DNA of 64,000 nucleotides, taken from NCBI RefSeq assembly GCF_020733635.1, contig NZ_JAJFZL010000001.1, positions 4,092,001 through 4,156,000 of the forward strand. The letters run 5' to 3'. The DNA comes from Nocardia spumae. Lineage in GTDB: Bacteria > Actinomycetota > Actinomycetes > Mycobacteriales > Mycobacteriaceae. Shown here piece by piece: positions 1 to 10,784 of the stretch (positions are counted from its first letter, which is position 1; every line of letters starts with the position of its first letter). The position numbers and the translations under genes are program-made. Below the pieces are notes generated by a model. That model saw only the letters and a list, made by a program, of their open reading frames with translations. It ran no database searches and was not told the DNA's origin.

Positions 1-98
1 GACAATCCTTCCGCGGCGGCCACTTCCGAACGGCGACGACTCGACGTGGAACGCCCGGTGTGGTGGCGGCGCCTGCTCCGGCTCGGCCGCCCGCGGCG

Positions 99-102
<4 letters not shown>
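1..102 (+). CDS. C-terminal end of an unidentified protein (partial)
   Basis: A reading frame is open from base 1 to a TAG at 100-102. Third codon positions are mostly G or C, as in real genes here. The 33 visible residues end in a Trp/Arg-rich tail (RPVWWRRLLRLGRPRR), the kind of basic tail often seen after the last helix of a membrane protein. The stop overlaps the stop of the convergent PPOX gene inside a CTAG. The start and the function lie outside the window. Confidence 0.4.
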
Positions 103-2065
<1,963 letters not shown>

Positions 2066-2224
2066 GGCGCCGCCGCTCCGGCGACGGCGGCCGGAGTCGC
2101 GACGCGCCGCGGCGATGAGCCGCGGGCCCGCGCCCGGTAGCATAGGGTTTGCCGACCGGTGGAGCACGTCTCCGCCGACCGGCATTGTGTATTGTTTCGG
2201 CTCGTCCACTGCGAAAGGAACCAG

Positions 2225-2335
2225 TTGTCACCCGCGTCCGAGGGCGCCACACGGGAGGGCTCCTCTACCGAGCCGGGTGACCAACCCGGCGCCTCCGTCT
2301 CCGCAGATCCTCCGTTATCCGGCGGGCGGTGCTGA
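2225..2335 (+). other. Possible 36-codon small ORF upstream of the CorC-like gene
   Basis: A TTG at 2225 follows an AAAGGAA Shine-Dalgarno and opens a 36-codon frame whose TGA overlaps the start of the next gene. Third-position GC is only moderately high. It could be a leader peptide coupling translation to the membrane protein, or the real ribosome-binding region of a mis-framed start. Weakly supported. Confidence 0.2.
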
Positions 2336-3720
2336 TCGTGTCCATTGTGCTCACCATCGTCAGCCTGCTCGGATTCATCGCACTCACCGCGGGCACGGCG
2401 ATCTTCGTCGCCGCGGAGTTCTCCCTCACCGCACTGGAGCGCAGCACCGTCGAGGCGCATGCCCGCGACGGTGACCGCCGCGCCCGTCAGGTCCGCCACG
2501 CGCACCGCACTTTGTCGTTCCAGCTCTCCGGCGCACAGCTCGGCATCACCATCACGACTCTGGTCACCGGTTATATCGCCGAACCGGTGCTGGCCCGGCT
2601 CATCGAGCCGATCTGCACCGCGCTGGGCGCCGGTCCCGGTACCGCACAGGGCGTCTCGCTGGTCCTGGCCCTGGTCCTGGCGACCTCGCTGTCGATGACC
2701 TACGGCGAACTGGTCCCCAAGAACATCGCCATCGCCGAACCGCTGACGACCGCGCGCTGGACCGCGGGGCCGATGGTCGTCTTCAGCACGATCTTCTCCT
2801 GGCTGATCAAACTGCTCAACGGCGCCGCGAACTGGTCGGTGCGACGGCTCGGCATCGAGCCCGCGGAGGAATTGCGATCGGCACGCTCACCGCAGGAGCT
2901 GGGGTCACTGGTCCGCACGTCGGCACTGCGCGGGTCGCTCGATCAGCGCACCGCGCTGGTGGTGGACCGTTCGCTGCTGTTCGGTGAGCGCAGCGCCGAG
3001 GATCTCATGACCCCACGGGTGAAGATCGAATCCCTCGATCAGCACGACACCATCGCCGATCTCATCGCAGCCGCCGGCCGCACCGGATTCTCCCGGTTCC
3101 CGGTCATCGACGGCGATCTGGACAACACCCTCGGCATCGTGCACGTCAAACAGGCATTCCTGCACCCGGTCGCGCGGCGCGGCACGATCGCGCTGTCGAC
3201 GATCGCGCGGCCGGTGCCGATCGTGCCGGCCAGCCTCGACGGTGACACGGTGCTGGAGCGAGTACGTGCCGACGGTATGCAGGTGGCGCTGGTCGTCGAC
3301 GAATACGGCGGCACCGCGGGCCTGGTCACGATGGAGGACATCATCGAGGAGATCCTCGGCGACGTCCGCGACGAGCACGACGAGGAGGAACTCGACGTGC
3401 GGCGCACCGCGCTGGGCTGGAACTGCTCGGGCCTGCTGCGCATCGACGAGGTGTCGCGATCCACCGGCTATGCCGCCCCCGACGGCGAATACGACACCCT
3501 CGGCGGACTCGTGCTGACCACCCTGGGCCGGATCCCGGTGGCCGGTGACGAGGTGCTGCTTCCGGCCAACGGCGCCGGCGGCAATCACGTCATGCAGCCA
3601 CATACCCACGGCGGCTGGCTGGCCCGGGTGGAACGAATGGACGGCCGGCGCATCGACCGGGTACTGCTGCAGCCGGTGGACGCCGATGCGGTGACGACGT
3701 GGGAGCTCAGCCATGGGTGA
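2329..3720 (+). CDS. CNNM/CorC (hemolysin) family protein with DUF21, CBS pair and CorC_HlyC domain
   Basis: A 463-residue membrane protein. Residues 1-190 form a DUF21 transmembrane domain with several hydrophobic segments. A CBS pair follows at about 215-340 (TPRVKIES, then [24 protein letters not shown]), then a C-terminal CorC/HlyC-type domain. CNNM/CorC proteins are linked to Mg2+ or Co2+ efflux; the hemolysin name is historical. It overlaps the next paralogue by 8 bases, so the two are probably co-translated and may form a heteromer. The GTG start at 2329 lacks a clear ribosome-binding site; GTG 2338 is an alternative. The order matches the Rv1842c-Rv1841c pair of M. tuberculosis. Confidence 0.85.
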   Translation: MLIVSIVLTIVSLLGFIALTAGTAIFVAAEFSLTALERSTVEAHARDGDRRARQVRHAHRTLSFQLSGAQLGITITTLVTGYIAEPVLARLIEPICTALGAGPGTAQGVSLVLALVLATSLSMTYGELVPKNIAIAEPLTTARWTAGPMVVFSTIFSWLIKLLNGAANWSVRRLGIEPAEELRSARSPQELGSLVRTSALRGSLDQRTALVVDRSLLFGERSAEDLMTPRVKIESLDQHDTIADLIAAAGRTGFSRFPVIDGDLDNTLGIVHVKQAFLHPVARRGTIALSTIARPVPIVPASLDGDTVLERVRADGMQVALVVDEYGGTAGLVTMEDIIEEILGDVRDEHDEEELDVRRTALGWNCSGLLRIDEVSRSTGYAAPDGEYDTLGGLVLTTLGRIPVAGDEVLLPANGAGGNHVMQPHTHGGWLARVERMDGRRIDRVLLQPVDADAVTTWELSHG

Positions 3721-4777
3721 TCTGTTCGGACTGCTCCTGACCTTCGTGCTGCTGGGCACCAACGCCTTTTTCGTGGGCGCCGAATTCGCGCTCATCTCCG
3801 CCCGCCGCGACCGGCTGGAAACCCTTGCCGCCCAAGGAAAGCGGGGCGCCGGAACGGTGATCGGCGCGGCCGAGCATCTGTCGATGATGCTGGCGGCCGC
3901 ACAGCTGGGCATCACGATCTGCTCGCTGCTGCTGGGCCGGATCGGCGAACCGGCGATCGCGCACCTGCTCGAGCGCCCCTTCGATCTGGCCGGCGTGCCC
4001 GATCAACTGCTGCATCCGGTGGGATTCGCACTGGCTCTGGCGCTGGTCGTCATCCTGCACATGCTGATGGGCGAGATGATTCCGAAGAATATCGCCCTCG
4101 CCGGTCCCGAACGGGTCGCACTGCTGCTGGTCCCCATCATGCTGTGGTGGTTGCGCCTGGCCCGGCCGCTGATCGGCCTGTACAACCTCGCGGCCAACCT
4201 GACCCTGCGCGCGCTGCGGGTCGAGCCCAAGGACGAACTCGATGCCACCGTCTCCTCGGTCGAACTCGCGGAGATGATCGGTGAATCCCGATCGGAGGGA
4301 CTCATCGACGAGGAGGAGCATCGCCGGCTCACCCAGGCGCTGGGCACCACCGACCGGATCGTCGCCGACGTCATGGTGCCGCTGGCCACGACCCGGTGTG
4401 TTCCGCTGCGTGGCGACGGCACCACACTGGGAGATATCGAATCCGCGGTCGCCGAGACCGGCTTCTCCCGGTATCCGGTGCGTACCGCCGATGGCTCGCT
4501 GGTGGGATATCTGCACGTCAAAGACGTGCTGGACAAGGTGGCCGACGATTCCGCCGGACCCGCGACACCGATTCCGCGCACCGATATCCGCCCACTGCCA
4601 ACGCTGAGCATGGGTACCGCGCTCTACGAGGCGCTGGCCCGGTTGCGCCGCACCAACAGCCATCTGGGCCGGGTGATCGACAGCCGCGGCAACACCGTCG
4701 GCATCGTGGCACTCGAGGATCTGGTCGAGGAATTCGTCGGAACGGTGCGCGATGCGACGCACCGGGTGGCGGAATGA
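3713..4777 (+). CDS. CNNM/CorC family protein, DUF21 plus CBS pair, no C-terminal CorC_HlyC domain
   Basis: A 354-residue paralogue of the preceding protein. A DUF21 membrane domain covers about 1-190, with [18 protein letters not shown] in the third membrane segment region. A CBS pair at about 210-340 contains [13 protein letters not shown] and [14 protein letters not shown]. The protein stops right after the second CBS motif, so the CorC_HlyC domain of its partner is absent. The start ATG lies inside the upstream gene and the stop overlaps the next start (ATGA), giving a tightly coupled three-gene unit. The likely role is ion transport or its regulation with its partner. Confidence 0.85.
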   Translation: MGDLFGLLLTFVLLGTNAFFVGAEFALISARRDRLETLAAQGKRGAGTVIGAAEHLSMMLAAAQLGITICSLLLGRIGEPAIAHLLERPFDLAGVPDQLLHPVGFALALALVVILHMLMGEMIPKNIALAGPERVALLLVPIMLWWLRLARPLIGLYNLAANLTLRALRVEPKDELDATVSSVELAEMIGESRSEGLIDEEEHRRLTQALGTTDRIVADVMVPLATTRCVPLRGDGTTLGDIESAVAETGFSRYPVRTADGSLVGYLHVKDVLDKVADDSAGPATPIPRTDIRPLPTLSMGTALYEALARLRRTNSHLGRVIDSRGNTVGIVALEDLVEEFVGTVRDATHRVAE

Positions 4778-5670
4778 CCGCGCAGGCGCCTCCGCTGCTC
4801 GCGACACTGACCGCGCAGCAGTGGCGGCCCCGGGCACAGGCCCATCGGGATCGGGTCGACGATCTCGTCGGCCCGTATCTGCGCCGCCGCGCCGACGGCC
4901 GTAAGCATCCGGTGATCGACTTCCTGTTCACCTACTACGGCCACAAACCCGCGCAACTGCGTCGCTGGCATCCGGGATTCGGTGTGGCGCTGGCGGATTC
5001 GGACGAATACGCGCAGCGGCGCGGCTATCACCGGATCGAGGTCGCGGGCGCGGCCGGCCCCGTGCACACCGCCGATCCGGCCTTCGTCGACCGGCGCCGC
5101 GACACCATCGCCTTCGTCGCGGACCTACTGGCGGCCACGGCGTCTCGCTCGCCGCAGCTGTCCTGCTTCGGGCTGCACGAATGGGCGATGGTCTACCGCA
5201 GCGACGACGTCCGCCACCAGCACGTGCCGCTGCGGCTGGGCCGCGCCGGGACGGATGCGGTGGTCGACTCGATGTCGTTGCGCTGCACCCACTTCGACGC
5301 GTTCCGCTTCTTCACCCCCGGCGCCGCCCCGCGCAATGCCGAACAGCTCACCCGCGACGACCAGGTGCGCCGCGAACAACCCGGTTGCCTGCATGCGGGC
5401 ATGGATCTCTACAAGTGGGGTTTCAAGCTCATCCCGCTGATCGATTCGGATCTGCTGCTGGACTGTTTCGCACTGGCCCGCGCCGCCCGCGAGATCGATA
5501 TGCGCGCCAGCCCGTACGATCTGTCCAGCTTCGGTTACGAACCGATTCCCATCGAAACCCCTAGCGGCCGAGCCGATTACGTCCGCGCGCAGGCCGATCT
5601 CGCCGCCCGCGCGACCGGCCTGCGTGCCACCCTCCTGCAGCGCTGCCGACGTCTGCTCGCCGAGCAGTGA
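4774..5670 (+). CDS. Conserved actinobacterial protein of unknown activity
   Basis: A 298-residue soluble protein starting at the ATG that overlaps the upstream stop (ATGA), so it is translationally coupled to the CNNM pair. Landmarks are FGLHEWAMVYR around residue 130 and CLHAGMDLYKWGFKL near 210. Homologues are sometimes labelled 3-methyladenine DNA glycosylase in databases, but I see no helix-hairpin-helix or other recognisable glycosylase motif and would not rely on that name. The conserved His, Trp and Asp residues hint at an enzyme. There is no signal peptide or membrane segment. Confidence 0.7.
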   Translation: MTAQAPPLLATLTAQQWRPRAQAHRDRVDDLVGPYLRRRADGRKHPVIDFLFTYYGHKPAQLRRWHPGFGVALADSDEYAQRRGYHRIEVAGAAGPVHTADPAFVDRRRDTIAFVADLLAATASRSPQLSCFGLHEWAMVYRSDDVRHQHVPLRLGRAGTDAVVDSMSLRCTHFDAFRFFTPGAAPRNAEQLTRDDQVRREQPGCLHAGMDLYKWGFKLIPLIDSDLLLDCFALARAAREIDMRASPYDLSSFGYEPIPIETPSGRADYVRAQADLAARATGLRATLLQRCRRLLAEQ

Positions 5671-5743
5671 GACGCGTGGCACCGCGCCGGCCCGAATGTG
5701 CCGGAGCGCGGCACACCGGAATAGATGTGCCGCGCCGCGTATT

Positions 5744-6217
5744 TCAGCGACCGCTGCGAGCGCTCAGCTCCGCGGTCGCGTCGTAGATCCACGACATATC
5801 CGCCGCGGCGAAATCCTCCATCCAGGAGGGCGGCGCCGCGGAGGACAGAGTGTCGAAGTTCCAGTAGTCCTTCCACAGCGACACCCGCCCGCGATCGACC
5901 CGGTGGACGGAGACGAAGGGCAGGTCGGCGCGCTCGCCGGTCGGCCATACCCAGGTCTCGGAGTGCTCGTAGATCACGTCCGGGCCGTTGGCGACCAGCA
6001 GCCCGTCGTGGTTGGTGTATTCGGACAGCCCGGCGAGTCCGATCCGCAGACGTTTGACCGTATCGGCCGGCCCCTTCGCCGCCAGGGTGGGACCGGTGGG
6101 CACATCCAGATAGATGCAGTCCTCGCTCAGCAGCGAGCCCACCTCGTCCCAGTCGCGCCGGGCCAGGGCCGCCCATAATCGCAGAACGACCGCCTGCGGA
6201 TCATCGTTGTCGGACAT
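5744..6217 (-). CDS. SnoaL/limonene-epoxide-hydrolase-like NTF2-fold protein
   Basis: A 157-residue protein with the NTF2-like pattern: an N-terminal helix (VVLRLWAALARRDWDEVGSLL), a central pocket segment, then SVHRVDRGRVSLWKDYWN near residue 110. This resembles limonene-1,2-epoxide hydrolase and polyketide-cyclase-like proteins. The reaction is unknown. It lies on the minus strand just downstream of a secreted NTF2-like protein (26-base gap), so the two may form an operon. Confidence 0.7.
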   Translation of the reverse strand: MSDNDDPQAVVLRLWAALARRDWDEVGSLLSEDCIYLDVPTGPTLAAKGPADTVKRLRIGLAGLSEYTNHDGLLVANGPDVIYEHSETWVWPTGERADLPFVSVHRVDRGRVSLWKDYWNFDTLSSAAPPSWMEDFAAADMSWIYDATAELSARSGR

Positions 6218-6242
6218 ACCGTTTCCTCGCTTTCGCGTTCCC

Positions 6243-6683
6243 CTACAACACCGGATCGATGGTGGCGTTGATGGTGTGGATGGTCCCGTCGGGAATGACG
6301 AAGGTTTCGGTGATGTCGACGGTCATCAGCCGCACGCCCGCGACACCGGAGTCGAGCAGATACCGCGCGGTCACCACATCACCGCACTCGGTCATACGCA
6401 CATCGCGGATGTCCTGGATCACCGAATACTGCACGCCGTGGTTCAGCTCCTGGGTCAGCTGCGGCCCCGAGTACCCGGTCTTCAGACCCGCTTCGACCCG
6501 GGTGGCATCGGGCGCGAAGGGCACAGCGCTCGCGTCGTGGGAGACCAGCGCGTCGATGTAGGTGCGGGCGACGGCCTCGCGTGGCGTATCGGCCGGATTC
6601 GGTGCTGCCGCGGCAACAGCCGCTCCCGCGTTCAACGCGGCAGCCACCGCACCCGATATGACTGCAACGTGTTTCATTCCCAT
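6243..6683 (-). CDS. Secreted NTF2-like protein (DUF8021-like)
   Basis: A protein of about 146 residues with a Sec signal peptide: a basic start (MGMKHVAVI), a hydrophobic Ala-rich core and an Ala-rich cleavage region around residue 25. The mature part (AVARTYIDALVSHDASAV, then FVIPDGTIHTINATIDPVL) looks like a small NTF2-fold domain. Two ATGs (6683 and 6677) are possible and neither has a good ribosome-binding site. The function is unknown. It is divergent from the secreted LVIVD-repeat protein. Confidence 0.6.
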   Translation of the reverse strand: MGMKHVAVISGAVAAALNAGAAVAAAAPNPADTPREAVARTYIDALVSHDASAVPFAPDATRVEAGLKTGYSGPQLTQELNHGVQYSVIQDIRDVRMTECGDVVTARYLLDSGVAGVRLMTVDITETFVIPDGTIHTINATIDPVL

Positions 6684-6866
6684 GCGGGGAGTTTGTCCCA
6701 AGTGTGGCTGTGGCGCAACAGCTCCCGACCGCTCCGGCTCTTTCCCGGAAAACGGACCCGCTGAGAAGGTGACTGGGTTACCGTTTCGGTGCATTGCCGG
6801 GACCGATGGTACCGGTCATCTCGGCGATCGCGACACCCGTTTCGATGTGGAAAGTGGGGGACCGCA

Positions 6867-8438
6867 ATGGCGCGGTTATCGAGGATGCCCAGACCCCTGT
6901 TCGTCCTGGTCGCGGCGTTGCTCGCCGCCGCGGTACTGCCCATCGGTGGCGCCTCGGCGGATCTGCAGTCCGATATCGCCACCCAGGTGCAGGAATTCCT
7001 CGATATCGGCAAGGCCGCGGCGCCACCCGCCGACTGCGGTCCGGGATCGCGCCCGGAAACCGGGATGCAAGGCGATGTTCCGGCCGCCGACCGCGCCTCC
7101 GGGCGCAGCACCCAGGGCTACACCTGCAATATGTCGTTCGTGGGCGGTTATGCCGGGCGCGGGGCCGGCATCACCTCCACGACCTACGATCACTGCTCCT
7201 ACACCGGATCGTTCTTCCCCGGCAACCTCCTGGGCCCCGCCCAGGGCGTGCAGGTGATCGACGCCGCCGATCCGGCACATCCGGCACTGACGGCCACCCT
7301 CACCGAACCGGCGATGCTGGCCGGCACCTGGGAGAGCCTGAAAGTCAACGCCGCGCGCAAACTGCTCGTGGGGACCGGTGTTCCGTTCCTCGAAGGCGTG
7401 GGGTATCTCTCGGTCTACGACATCTCCGACTGCGCGCATCCCCGCCTGCTCAATCCGGGGCCCGGCTCGAATCTGGGCATGCCACTGCCGATCACGACAC
7501 ACGAGGGCGGCTTCTCCCCCGACGGCCGCACCTACTGGGCTTCCGGTATCGCGCCCGGATTCGTCAGCGCCGTCGACCTCACCGATCCGGCGAATCCGCA
7601 TGTGGTCTGGCAGGGCTTGACCGGTATCGAGGCGCACGGTTTCGGGATCAGTCCCGACGGCAACCGGATGTACCTGTCGGCGCTGGGCGGGTTCACGGTG
7701 CTCGACATCAGCGCCGTACAGCGCCGCGATCCCGATCCTCGGGTCAACCACATCGGCCGGGTGTTCTGGACCGACGGCTGGGCCACTCAGCACAGCGTCC
7801 CGGTCAGCTACGACGGCCGGCCGTATCTGTTCACCGTTGACGAAGCCGGGGCCGGCGGCGTCAAACTCGTCGACATCTCCGACGAGAACAATCCGAAGGT
7901 GGTCAACAAGATCAAGCTCCGGATCGACCTGCCCGAAAACCAGGACAGCATGCTCGCCTCGTCGATGGGCGGTTCGGTGTTCTCCTACGATCCGCACTAC
8001 TGCGCGGCCGATCGTCCCGAGAATCCGACGGCACTGGCCTGCGGGTGGGAATCGTCGGGCATCCGGGTATTCGATGTGCGCGACCCGTTCCACGTGCGCG
8101 AGCTGGCCTATTTCAATCCCCCGGCCCGCACCGGGCAGAACCTGCAGCTGTGGAATTCCCCGCACGCGCTGGCCTCGTTGATCGGACCGCCCGCGCTGGA
8201 GGGCTTCTCGGTGGCACGCGCCATCCTGGACGGCAAATTCGATCCGGCGCAGGCGCTTTCGCCGCGCAGCGGCATGATCGCCGGTGGTGACGTGTCCTCC
8301 GACTGGTGCTTCGCGCCGCCCGAATGGCACGGCAGTCAGCTGTGGACCAGCTGCAACGACAACGGATTCATGGTGCTGCAACTGGACAACGACGTCTATT
8401 CGCCACCGCCGGACCAGAACTCGATCGTGGGCTCCTGA
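6867..8438 (+). CDS. Secreted LVIVD-repeat beta-propeller protein
   Basis: A 523-residue exported protein. Residues 1-31 are a signal peptide ending near GGASA. The rest contains repeated blades of the form (V/L)xV(I/Y/F)D(I/A/V)xDxxxP, for example VQVIDAADPAHP, LSVYDISDCAHP, VKLVDISDENNPKV and IRVFDVRDPFHV, as in LVIVD-repeat propellers. Several Cys pairs suggest disulphides outside the membrane. A GTGGGGGA ribosome-binding site precedes ATG 6867. The downstream DUF305 gene begins one base after the stop, so they are co-translated and may act together at the cell surface. No catalytic activity can be assigned. Confidence 0.8.
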   Translation: MARLSRMPRPLFVLVAALLAAAVLPIGGASADLQSDIATQVQEFLDIGKAAAPPADCGPGSRPETGMQGDVPAADRASGRSTQGYTCNMSFVGGYAGRGAGITSTTYDHCSYTGSFFPGNLLGPAQGVQVIDAADPAHPALTATLTEPAMLAGTWESLKVNAARKLLVGTGVPFLEGVGYLSVYDISDCAHPRLLNPGPGSNLGMPLPITTHEGGFSPDGRTYWASGIAPGFVSAVDLTDPANPHVVWQGLTGIEAHGFGISPDGNRMYLSALGGFTVLDISAVQRRDPDPRVNHIGRVFWTDGWATQHSVPVSYDGRPYLFTVDEAGAGGVKLVDISDENNPKVVNKIKLRIDLPENQDSMLASSMGGSVFSYDPHYCAADRPENPTALACGWESSGIRVFDVRDPFHVRELAYFNPPARTGQNLQLWNSPHALASLIGPPALEGFSVARAILDGKFDPAQALSPRSGMIAGGDVSSDWCFAPPEWHGSQLWTSCNDNGFMVLQLDNDVYSPPPDQNSIVGS

Positions 8439-8439
8439 G

Positions 8440-9084
8440 ATGTCGCGCTGGTTTCGCTGGGCCTCGTATGCGGCCGCCGCATTGCTGCTGCTGGTGGTCG
8501 GCGCGGCACTGCGGCCGGTGGTGCTGCCCGAGAAACACACCGCCACACCGGTTCTCGACGCGACCGAAGTCGGATTCGCGCAGGACATGACGGCCCACCA
8601 TCAGCAGGCGATCCAGATCGTGCAGCGTCTGGCCCCAGGAGTGGATCCGCAGGTGCAACGCCTGGCCCAGCAGATCGACCAGTCCCAGCGCGTCGAGATC
8701 GGCACGATGCTGGGCTGGTTGCGGCTGGCGAATGCCGCCCCCACCGCCGAGCGCCCCATGGCCTGGATGACATCCGGCGCGACAGCGGCCCACCAGCACG
8801 GTGACACCGCCGTCGCGGCCGCACCGTCGGCCATGCCCGGAATGGCGACGATGGCCGACCTCGACCGGCTTTCGGCCGCCCGGGGAGGTGCGGCGGAAGT
8901 CCTTTTCCTGCAATTGATGTACCGACATCATCAGGGGGGCTTGGCGATGGCCCGCGCCGCCGACCGCGAGATCGCCTCCGGTCCGGTCAAGGAGCAGGTC
9001 AGAGCCATGATCGTCGCCCAGGGACAGGAAACCGGGCTGATGGCGCTGATGCTCGATCAGCGTGGTGCGCGACCGCTGCCGTAA
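8440..9084 (+). CDS. DUF305 family protein, membrane-anchored or secreted
   Basis: A 214-residue protein with one N-terminal hydrophobic segment (residues 8-24) and the two His-rich DUF305 motifs, DMTAHHQQAI near 49 and LMYRHHQGGLAMA near 164. DUF305 proteins form four-helix, ferritin-like bundles and are often linked to copper or other metal stress; metal binding here is inference from the His pairs and a Met-rich middle (AMPGMATMA). Translation is coupled to the LVIVD-repeat gene. Confidence 0.85.
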   Translation: MSRWFRWASYAAAALLLLVVGAALRPVVLPEKHTATPVLDATEVGFAQDMTAHHQQAIQIVQRLAPGVDPQVQRLAQQIDQSQRVEIGTMLGWLRLANAAPTAERPMAWMTSGATAAHQHGDTAVAAAPSAMPGMATMADLDRLSAARGGAAEVLFLQLMYRHHQGGLAMARAADREIASGPVKEQVRAMIVAQGQETGLMALMLDQRGARPLP

Positions 9085-9096
9085 CGGTCGCGCACC
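9064..9096 (+). terminator. Hairpin terminator overlapping the DUF305 stop codon
   Basis: A perfect 12-base inverted repeat (GGTGCGCGACCG and its complement) spans a 9-base loop that holds the TAA stop. There is no U-tract, as is common in this group. Confidence 0.6.
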
Positions 9097-9174
9097 GCAC
9101 CGGGACCGCGGTTGTCGGTGGGCGCGGTTATGGTCCCTGAGACCGACCCGGGCACTCGAAAGGTATGGACGCGA

Positions 9175-9888
9175 ATGACTGCCGATACGGCGATCACCAT
9201 TCCCGACCATGTACACGGCTATCCGGACCTGGCGTTCGGCGGCTATATCGCCGGGATGCTGGCCGATCGGGTCGGTGGTGAGGTGCGCGTCGACTTCCGC
9301 CGCGGCGTTCCGGTACGGACTCCGGTCCTGATCACCGATTCCGAATCCGGCTGCGTCCTCACCGATCTCGACGGCACCGTGCTGGCCGAGGCGAGTCCCG
9401 GCGCGGTGGAACTGGCGGTGCTGCCCCCGCCGTCGTGGGAGCAGGCCGTGCTCGCGTCCCGCGACTCCTTCGCCGCGGGCCGCCCCATTCCCGACTGCTA
9501 TGGCTGCGGCACCGCCAACACCCCCGGTCGTGGCCTGCGGCTGTACCCGTGGCGGCTACGCGGACACGACCTCGTCGCGGCCGCGTGGACTCCCGATATC
9601 GAACTGGCGGGCCCCGGTGGCCATCTGACCACCGAGAACATCTGGTCGGCCGTCGACTGTCCGGGCGGCTGGGCCGCGATCGATCTGGCCGGGATGCGTC
9701 CCGGCGGGGTCACCGCCGCGCTGACCACCCGGCACATCGCCCCCGTGCACGCCGGCGAGAAGTACCTGGTCTGGTCCTGGCCGATCGCGGCTTCCGGCCG
9801 CAAATACACCGTGGGCGTAGCGATTTCCACACCGGACGGCGATCTCGCGGTAGTGGCCGAGGCGCTCTGGATCGAGCCTCGGCGGTAG
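9175..9888 (+). CDS. Conserved hypothetical, hotdog-fold-like
   Basis: A 237-residue cytoplasmic protein. The motif IPDCYGCGTANTPGRGLRLYP near residue 103 is the kind of Cys-containing segment that opens PaaI-type hotdog thioesterase domains. The N-terminal half (LAFGGYIAGMLADRVGG) looks like a second, degenerate hotdog unit. A thioesterase or acyl-binding role is plausible but unproven. The ATG at 9175 was chosen because GAAAGG lies 11 bases upstream; an upstream GTG at 9112 has no such site. Confidence 0.6.
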   Translation: MTADTAITIPDHVHGYPDLAFGGYIAGMLADRVGGEVRVDFRRGVPVRTPVLITDSESGCVLTDLDGTVLAEASPGAVELAVLPPPSWEQAVLASRDSFAAGRPIPDCYGCGTANTPGRGLRLYPWRLRGHDLVAAAWTPDIELAGPGGHLTTENIWSAVDCPGGWAAIDLAGMRPGGVTAALTTRHIAPVHAGEKYLVWSWPIAASGRKYTVGVAISTPDGDLAVVAEALWIEPRR

Positions 9889-10081
9889 CCGACCCCCTCG
9901 CCTCGGCCGAGATTCACACCTGCCGCTCGCGTTGATGATCCATCGCCGATTCCCGGGGTCGCAGCGCGGCGACGCGGTCCCGCAGGTAGCCGCGCGGCCC
10001 GCCGCATGATCCGTGACCACGGCCGGTCCCGTCCGGAGCACTCCGGGCTCCCCGGCGCTCCGCACTGGAACCGGTTGTGGG

Positions 10082-10687
10082 TCAGGCGCCCGATATCGCG
10101 GCCAGGGCACGGTAGCCACCGGCGTAGGCGTGCGGGGTGACATCGCCGATCAACAGGTACTGCTGGATGAAACCCATCGTCGCACCGAGCATGACCTGCG
10201 CGATCGCGTCGACATCGGCGTCGGGCGGCAGGATCGCGGCGGACCGCGCCCGGACCAGCAGTTCACGCCAGGCCGCGCGCACCTGTCCGATTCGTTCTCG
10301 CACGATCTCGGCCACCGCCTCGTCGCGCCCCGCCTCCGCCCACGCCTGCACGGCCACGCGCGGAATATCCCCGTCTCCGTCGCGTGCGAGCTCTCGGATC
10401 TGCTCGAGGACGGATTCCAACGCGTCGATCGGCGACACCGGCGTCTCGGCATCGGTCAGCCGCGCCAGATTCGCGGTCATACGTCCCAGCACCGAATCGG
10501 CGATGGCGCGGATGATGTCGTTCTTGGACTTGAAGTAGCCGTAGACCGCACCCGCCGACATACCGGATTCGGCGATGACCGCGGCCATCGTCGTCTTGTG
10601 GAAACCCTCGCGGGCCACACAGCGCACCGCGGCGGCGATGAGCTGATCGCGGCGCGCGGCCCGGCGCGCTTCCGTCAGTCGCGGCAT
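10082..10687 (-). CDS. TetR family transcriptional regulator
   Basis: A 201-residue repressor. The N-terminal helix-turn-helix (TTMAAVIAESGMSAGAVYGYF, residues about 30-50) is typical TetR, followed by an all-helical ligand domain. It is divergent from a membrane protein, and the 97-base gap between them holds two copies of a GAACGTTC-centred operator. It therefore probably represses both itself and the membrane protein. Confidence 0.9.
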   Translation of the reverse strand: MPRLTEARRAARRDQLIAAAVRCVAREGFHKTTMAAVIAESGMSAGAVYGYFKSKNDIIRAIADSVLGRMTANLARLTDAETPVSPIDALESVLEQIRELARDGDGDIPRVAVQAWAEAGRDEAVAEIVRERIGQVRAAWRELLVRARSAAILPPDADVDAIAQVMLGATMGFIQQYLLIGDVTPHAYAGGYRALAAISGA

Positions 10688-10701
10688 GTCCGCATCATAA
10701 A

Positions 10702-10771
10702 AAGAACGTTCGTTCTTGACAACGCCGACGCGGCGAGCGCATGCTCGAACCACAAAACGAACGTTCCTTCT
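10702..10771 (+). promoter_or_regulatory. Two TetR operators flanking a promoter
   Basis: GAACGTTCnTTCT occurs twice on the plus strand, at 10704-10716 and 10759-10771. The first also forms a perfect inverted repeat, AAGAACG-TT-CGTTCTT at 10702-10717. A TTGACA -35 element at 10716-10721 overlaps the first copy, and a CATGCT -10-like element at 10740-10745 precedes the second. Binding would block RNA polymerase. Confidence 0.75.
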
Positions 10772-10784
10772 CTTTGGAGGCGTG

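Noticed and set aside
4774..5670. Naming the gene a 3-methyladenine DNA glycosylase
   Set aside because: No glycosylase motif was seen; the database label could not be supported from sequence.
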